Source of the DNA: an uncultured Rhizobiaceae group bacterium
GTDB lineage: Bacteria > Pseudomonadota > Alphaproteobacteria > Rhizobiales > Rhizobiaceae
Reading direction: 5' to 3'
Assembly (NCBI GenBank): GCA_937951455.1
Contig: CALFBU010000188.1
Coordinates: forward strand, 1-9,045
DNA: 9,045 bases
How positions within the stretch are numbered: the first letter of the stretch is position 1; the number at the start of each line of letters is the position of its first letter. Under the pieces are notes generated by a model. It worked only from the letters and a program-made list of their open reading frames with translations, searched no databases and had not been told where the DNA came from. The position numbers and the translations under genes were made by a program. Shown piece by piece: positions 7,250-9,045 of the stretch.

Positions 7250-8290
7250 ATGAGTACACAACCAAAAGTCAGCCTTCGCGGCCTTTTCAAAATCTTTGGT
7301 CCACAGAGCCAAGAAGCGCTTCAGCATGTTAAAAATGGTGTTGGTAAAGAACAGCTTCTTGTTGATCATCAACACGTGCTGGGCTTGCAAAATATCGATG
7401 TGGATATGCAGGCGGGCGAGATAACTGTTGTCATGGGGCTTTCTGGGTCTGGCAAGTCGACGCTCATCAGACATTTGAACCGATTGATCGACCCAACGGA
7501 TGGCGAGATCCTTGTTGATGGTGAAGATGTGATGAAGCTGAATGAAGCTGATTTGCGCCAACTTCGCCAAAACAAAATGTCGATGGTCTTCCAAAAGTTC
7601 GCGCTTCTGCCGCATAGAACCGTCCTTCAAAATGCTGCCATGGCGCTGAAGGTACGTGGCGAAAGTGAAGATGTACAAAACGCAGAAGCGATGAAATGGC
7701 TCGACCGCGTTGGTCTGCAGGGGTACGAAAACCATTATCCCGCTCAACTTTCGGGTGGTATGCAACAGCGTGTGGGGATCGCCCGCGCTCTGACTGCCAA
7801 CACCGACATCATGTTGATGGATGAAGCCTTCTCCGCGCTTGACCCGCTTATTCGTACTGACATGCAAGACCTTTTGTTGGAGCTTCAAGAAGAACTTCAC
7901 AAGACGATTGTTTTCATTACGCACGACTTGGATGAAGCGCTTAAACTTGCTGACCATTTGGTTATCTTGAAAGATGGTGCAGTGGTTCAACAAGGAGAGC
8001 CACAAGGCATTCTACTTAATCCGAATGATCCATACATCGAGGATTTTGTAAGCGACATTAACCGAGCCCGTGTTCTGAAAGTTCGCTCTGTTATGGGCAA
8101 GGTCAAGAAGGGGGCTAAATATGCTGGTGATGTTCAAGTGAACGATAACCTCGAGAGTATGATTGCGCTATCGAACGGGGAAACCAACAAGATTTACCGT
8201 GTCCTTGATGGTGATAAAGTGGTTGGCCAGCTCGATATGCTTGATCTTGTGCGTGCATTGGTTCCTCGTGTTTCTGGTAGCAAAAGCTAA
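7250..8290 (+). CDS. proV: Glycine betaine/proline ABC transporter ATP-binding protein
   Basis: The 346-residue ATPase energises uptake through ProW. Its N-terminus, with KIFGPQSQEALQ, is ProV-like. Walker A is GLSGSGKST (63-71), the signature LSGGMQQR begins at L167, Walker B IMLMDE ends at E192 and is followed by the FSALDPLIRTDMQD segment seen in ProV, and the switch His is H225 in FITHD. All catalytic elements are intact. The last ~65 residues (about 280-346) look like a single CBS-type module, whereas E. coli ProV is about 400 residues with a longer regulatory tail. CBS domains in this family sense ionic strength, so osmotic gating is possible. The ribosome site AGGGG (7235-7239) overlaps the proW stop codon. 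The gene order X-W-V is the reverse of the enteric V-W-X. Confidence 0.95.
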   Translation: MSTQPKVSLRGLFKIFGPQSQEALQHVKNGVGKEQLLVDHQHVLGLQNIDVDMQAGEITVVMGLSGSGKSTLIRHLNRLIDPTDGEILVDGEDVMKLNEADLRQLRQNKMSMVFQKFALLPHRTVLQNAAMALKVRGESEDVQNAEAMKWLDRVGLQGYENHYPAQLSGGMQQRVGIARALTANTDIMLMDEAFSALDPLIRTDMQDLLLELQEELHKTIVFITHDLDEALKLADHLVILKDGAVVQQGEPQGILLNPNDPYIEDFVSDINRARVLKVRSVMGKVKKGAKYAGDVQVNDNLESMIALSNGETNKIYRVLDGDKVVGQLDMLDLVRALVPRVSGSKS

Positions 8291-8314
8291 ATTAATCGCA
8301 CCCCTTTTCTGATT

Positions 8315-8354
8315 AAGCCTGTCTCCGTCATGCAGAGGCAGGCTTTATATTTTT
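8315..8354 (+). terminator. Intrinsic terminator of the proXWV operon
   Basis: AAGCCTG (8315-8321) pairs with CAGGCTT (8339-8345). The stem continues through a U-G pair and CTC/GAG, leaving a nine-base loop. TATATTTTT follows. The position 25 bp after the proV stop fits the operon end. Confidence 0.85.
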
Positions 8355-8503
8355 CCCTCTCCCCCTGTGGGAGAGGGTGGCGCACTTGAGCGTAGCGATA
8401 TGCGTCGGGTGAGGGGTAATGTTAGCAACATTATTTTTGTTTCGGCATTACCCCTCATCCGTCAGCTACGCTGCCACCTTCTCCCACAAGGGGAGAAGGA
8501 AAG
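8353..8503. repeat. Large imperfect inverted repeat, RIME/REP-like intergenic element
   Basis: The left arm (8353-8421) and right arm (8446-8503) are imperfect reverse complements. Shared blocks include CCC(C)CTGTGGGAGA, GGTGGC, GCGTAGC and G-GTGAGGGGTAATG/CATTACCCCTCA. The left arm carries about 11 extra bases in the middle. Each arm also has its own palindrome at the outer end, for example CCCTCTCCC with GGGAGAGGG. The spacer of about 24 bases is AT-rich. Sequences of this look (TCTCCC-CACAAGGGGAGA flanks with GGATGAGGGG cores) are frequent between genes in Rhizobiales; the RIME/REP label is from memory. It encodes no protein and could fold into a long RNA hairpin after the operon terminator. 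Confidence 0.75.
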
Positions 8504-8565
8504 ACGTGTTTCATCATCCACTCACCCATTTCTGAGCGGTGGTGCATCAGTATTTCTTACAAACT

Positions 8566-8632
8566 TGCGGAGCTTTCGATTGAAAACCTCATAAGTTCTA
8601 TTTTATTGGCTTTCATTCGAAAGCTCCACGCA
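8566..8632. repeat. Second long stem-loop
   Basis: TGCG-GAGCTTTCGA (8566-8579) is complementary to TCGAAAGCTC-CACGCA (8617-8632), with two extra bases in the right arm. The stem continues inward through TGAAAACC against GGCTTTCA, with a G-T pair. The loop is AT-rich. No clear T run directly follows the stem, although TTTTT comes five bases later. It has no obvious gene to serve and may be another mobile palindromic unit or part of the structured tail. Confidence 0.6.
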
Positions 8633-8790
8633 GAGATTTTTAGTACCGCCTCACGGGATAAATCGCGCGGGTCCGGCCTTCAAGGAGGGCGATAGCCCGA
8701 AACTACCACCTTACCGCTCTACTGTCTCTGCTCTTGCTTAACTCCGGTGGCCAAACTGTGTTTGCTGAGCAGACGATAGATTGATTATGC
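8630..8790. other. Non-coding stretch with several complementary segments
   Basis: No credible reading frame is present. GCAGAGA (8630-8636) is complementary to TCTCTGC (8725-8731), about 90 bases apart. Inside are a small hairpin, GGGC-GATA-GCCC (near 8687-8698), and CCACC (8706-8710) facing a GGTGG near 8746. A further hairpin, GTTTGC-TGA-GCAGAC, lies near 8760-8774. GC content is higher than in the flanking AT-rich DNA. I do not recognise a riboswitch or tRNA here. It may be a diverged intergenic repeat or a structured RNA. Confidence 0.3.
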
Positions 8791-8828
8791 GGGAAGGTTG
8801 GAAAGCGGGGATAAGTTTTTTATTCTTT

Positions 8829-8854
8829 CCCTCTTCCACAAGGGGAGAAGGAAA
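8829..8854. repeat. Fragment of the 8353-8503 repeat
   Basis: CCACAAGGGGAGAAGGAAA (8836-8854) is identical over 19 bases to the outer end of the right arm at 8484-8502, and the preceding CCCTCTT resembles the same palindrome. The rest of the element is absent, so this is a partial copy or a duplicated end. Confidence 0.7.
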
Positions 8855-8908
8855 TGAGTTTGTCCCCGCAATTTAATAAAAAAGATGAAGTTATTGAAAA
8901 TTTTATAT

Positions 8909-9045
8909 GGGGCTGACATAGATAACAGAAAAAGGTTATTTATGTCATATGGTTACGATAAGACGGCGTAGCAGGCTCAAAACAAGTATTCAAATTGAGC
9001 TTATCAAGTATTTCTGTGCAGGCTCAACGGCGCGTTCTGCGGCTG
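8909..9045 (+). mobile_element. Left end of an IS1595/IS1016-type insertion sequence (partial)
   Basis: GGGGCTGACATAGATAAC (8909-8926) looks like a terminal inverted repeat, with a GGGGCTG tip such as I recall in this IS family. It lies 40 bp before the transposase start. Within the end, TGACATAGATAAC (8914-8926) and GTTATTTATGTCA (8935-8947) form a 13-bp inverted repeat with one mismatch and an eight-base loop. The right end lies outside the window, so the boundary and the expected 8-bp target duplication cannot be confirmed. Confidence 0.55.
8949..9045 (+). CDS. IS1595/IS1016-like transposase, N-terminal part
   Basis: An open frame from the ATG at 8949 runs off the window end after 32 complete codons. 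It begins MVTIRRRSRLKTS and continues through IELIKYFCAGSTARSAA. The pattern of basic N-terminus, then (I/L)-x-YF-x-AG-x-TAR-x-AA, matches the start of IS1595-family (ISXO2/IS1016-like) transposases as I know them. This part is the DNA-binding region; the catalytic DDE-type domain would be downstream. An in-frame TAG at 8919-8921 bounds the frame upstream, and 8949 is the first ATG after it. The ribosome site is weak (AAAAAGG, about 13 bases upstream), which is common in insertion sequences. Whether the gene is intact cannot be seen. Confidence 0.65.
   Translation, partial: MVTIRRRSRLKTSIQIELIKYFCAGSTARSAA

Noticed and set aside
7034..8005. 323-codon open frame on the - strand
   Set aside because: It is antisense to proW and proV, whose motifs are all intact; a long shadow frame from their codon use.
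8367..8594. 75-codon open frame on the + strand
   Set aside because: It lies within the inverted repeat and stem-loop region; the translation follows the palindromes and resembles no protein.
8641..8760. Possible riboswitch or hammerhead ribozyme
   Set aside because: There is a CCGAAAC string but no CUGANGA partner, and no cobalamin, TPP or SAM-II core motif could be found.
8942..8971. Nine-codon frame just before the transposase
   Set aside because: It is in the IS terminal dyad and overlaps the longer transposase frame, which matches a known family.

Overview
The window looks like chromosomal DNA from an alphaproteobacterium of the Rhizobiales (Hyphomicrobiales) or a close relative, with moderate GC content by eye. 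The main evidence is a fused anthranilate synthase TrpE(G) preceded by a rhizobial-type trpL attenuator, whose leader peptide has three consecutive Trp codons. Two proteins of uncharacterised families (DUF6638-like and DUF2333-like) and an intergenic palindromic repeat of the kind common in Rhizobiales fit this placement. Genus cannot be decided from the window.

Layout, left to right, with all genes on the + strand. (1) 1-2316: the 3' part of a DUF6638-like gene and a complete DUF2333-like membrane-anchored protein gene, 28 bp apart and probably one operon. (2) 2317-2663: an intergenic region that is not empty. It holds a weak terminator-like hairpin, then a sigma70-like promoter followed by three back-to-back hairpins, the last terminator-like. 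I read this as a candidate small RNA of about 140 nt. (3) 2629-4971: the trp control region and gene. It has a 17-bp-spaced promoter, a probably leaderless 15-codon trpL, mutually exclusive antiterminator and terminator hairpins, and trpE(G). The short attenuated transcript would be about 110 nt, comparable to the trans-acting rnTrpL of Sinorhizobium meliloti. (4) 5152-8290: a proX-proW-proV type glycine betaine/proline ABC uptake operon, with a strong terminator-like hairpin between the binding-protein gene and the permease gene. (5) 8291-8908: about 620 bp without a gene. It holds the operon terminator, a large imperfect inverted repeat of RIME/REP-like character, a second long stem-loop, further complementary segments, and a fragment of the first repeat. 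(6) 8909-9045: the left end of an insertion sequence, read as IS1595/IS1016-type, with the first 32 codons of its transposase; it runs off the window.

Functionally, trpE(G) makes the first committed step of tryptophan synthesis and is controlled by the ribosome's progress over the Trp codons of trpL. The ProXWV-type system imports a compatible solute such as glycine betaine or proline betaine: periplasmic capture by ProX through a Trp prism, membrane passage by ProW, and ATP hydrolysis by ProV. The two DUF proteins have no assigned role. I see no CRISPR array, tRNA or rRNA. The most interesting material is regulatory: the trp attenuator, the unassigned sRNA candidate just upstream of it, and the structured repeat-rich tail.
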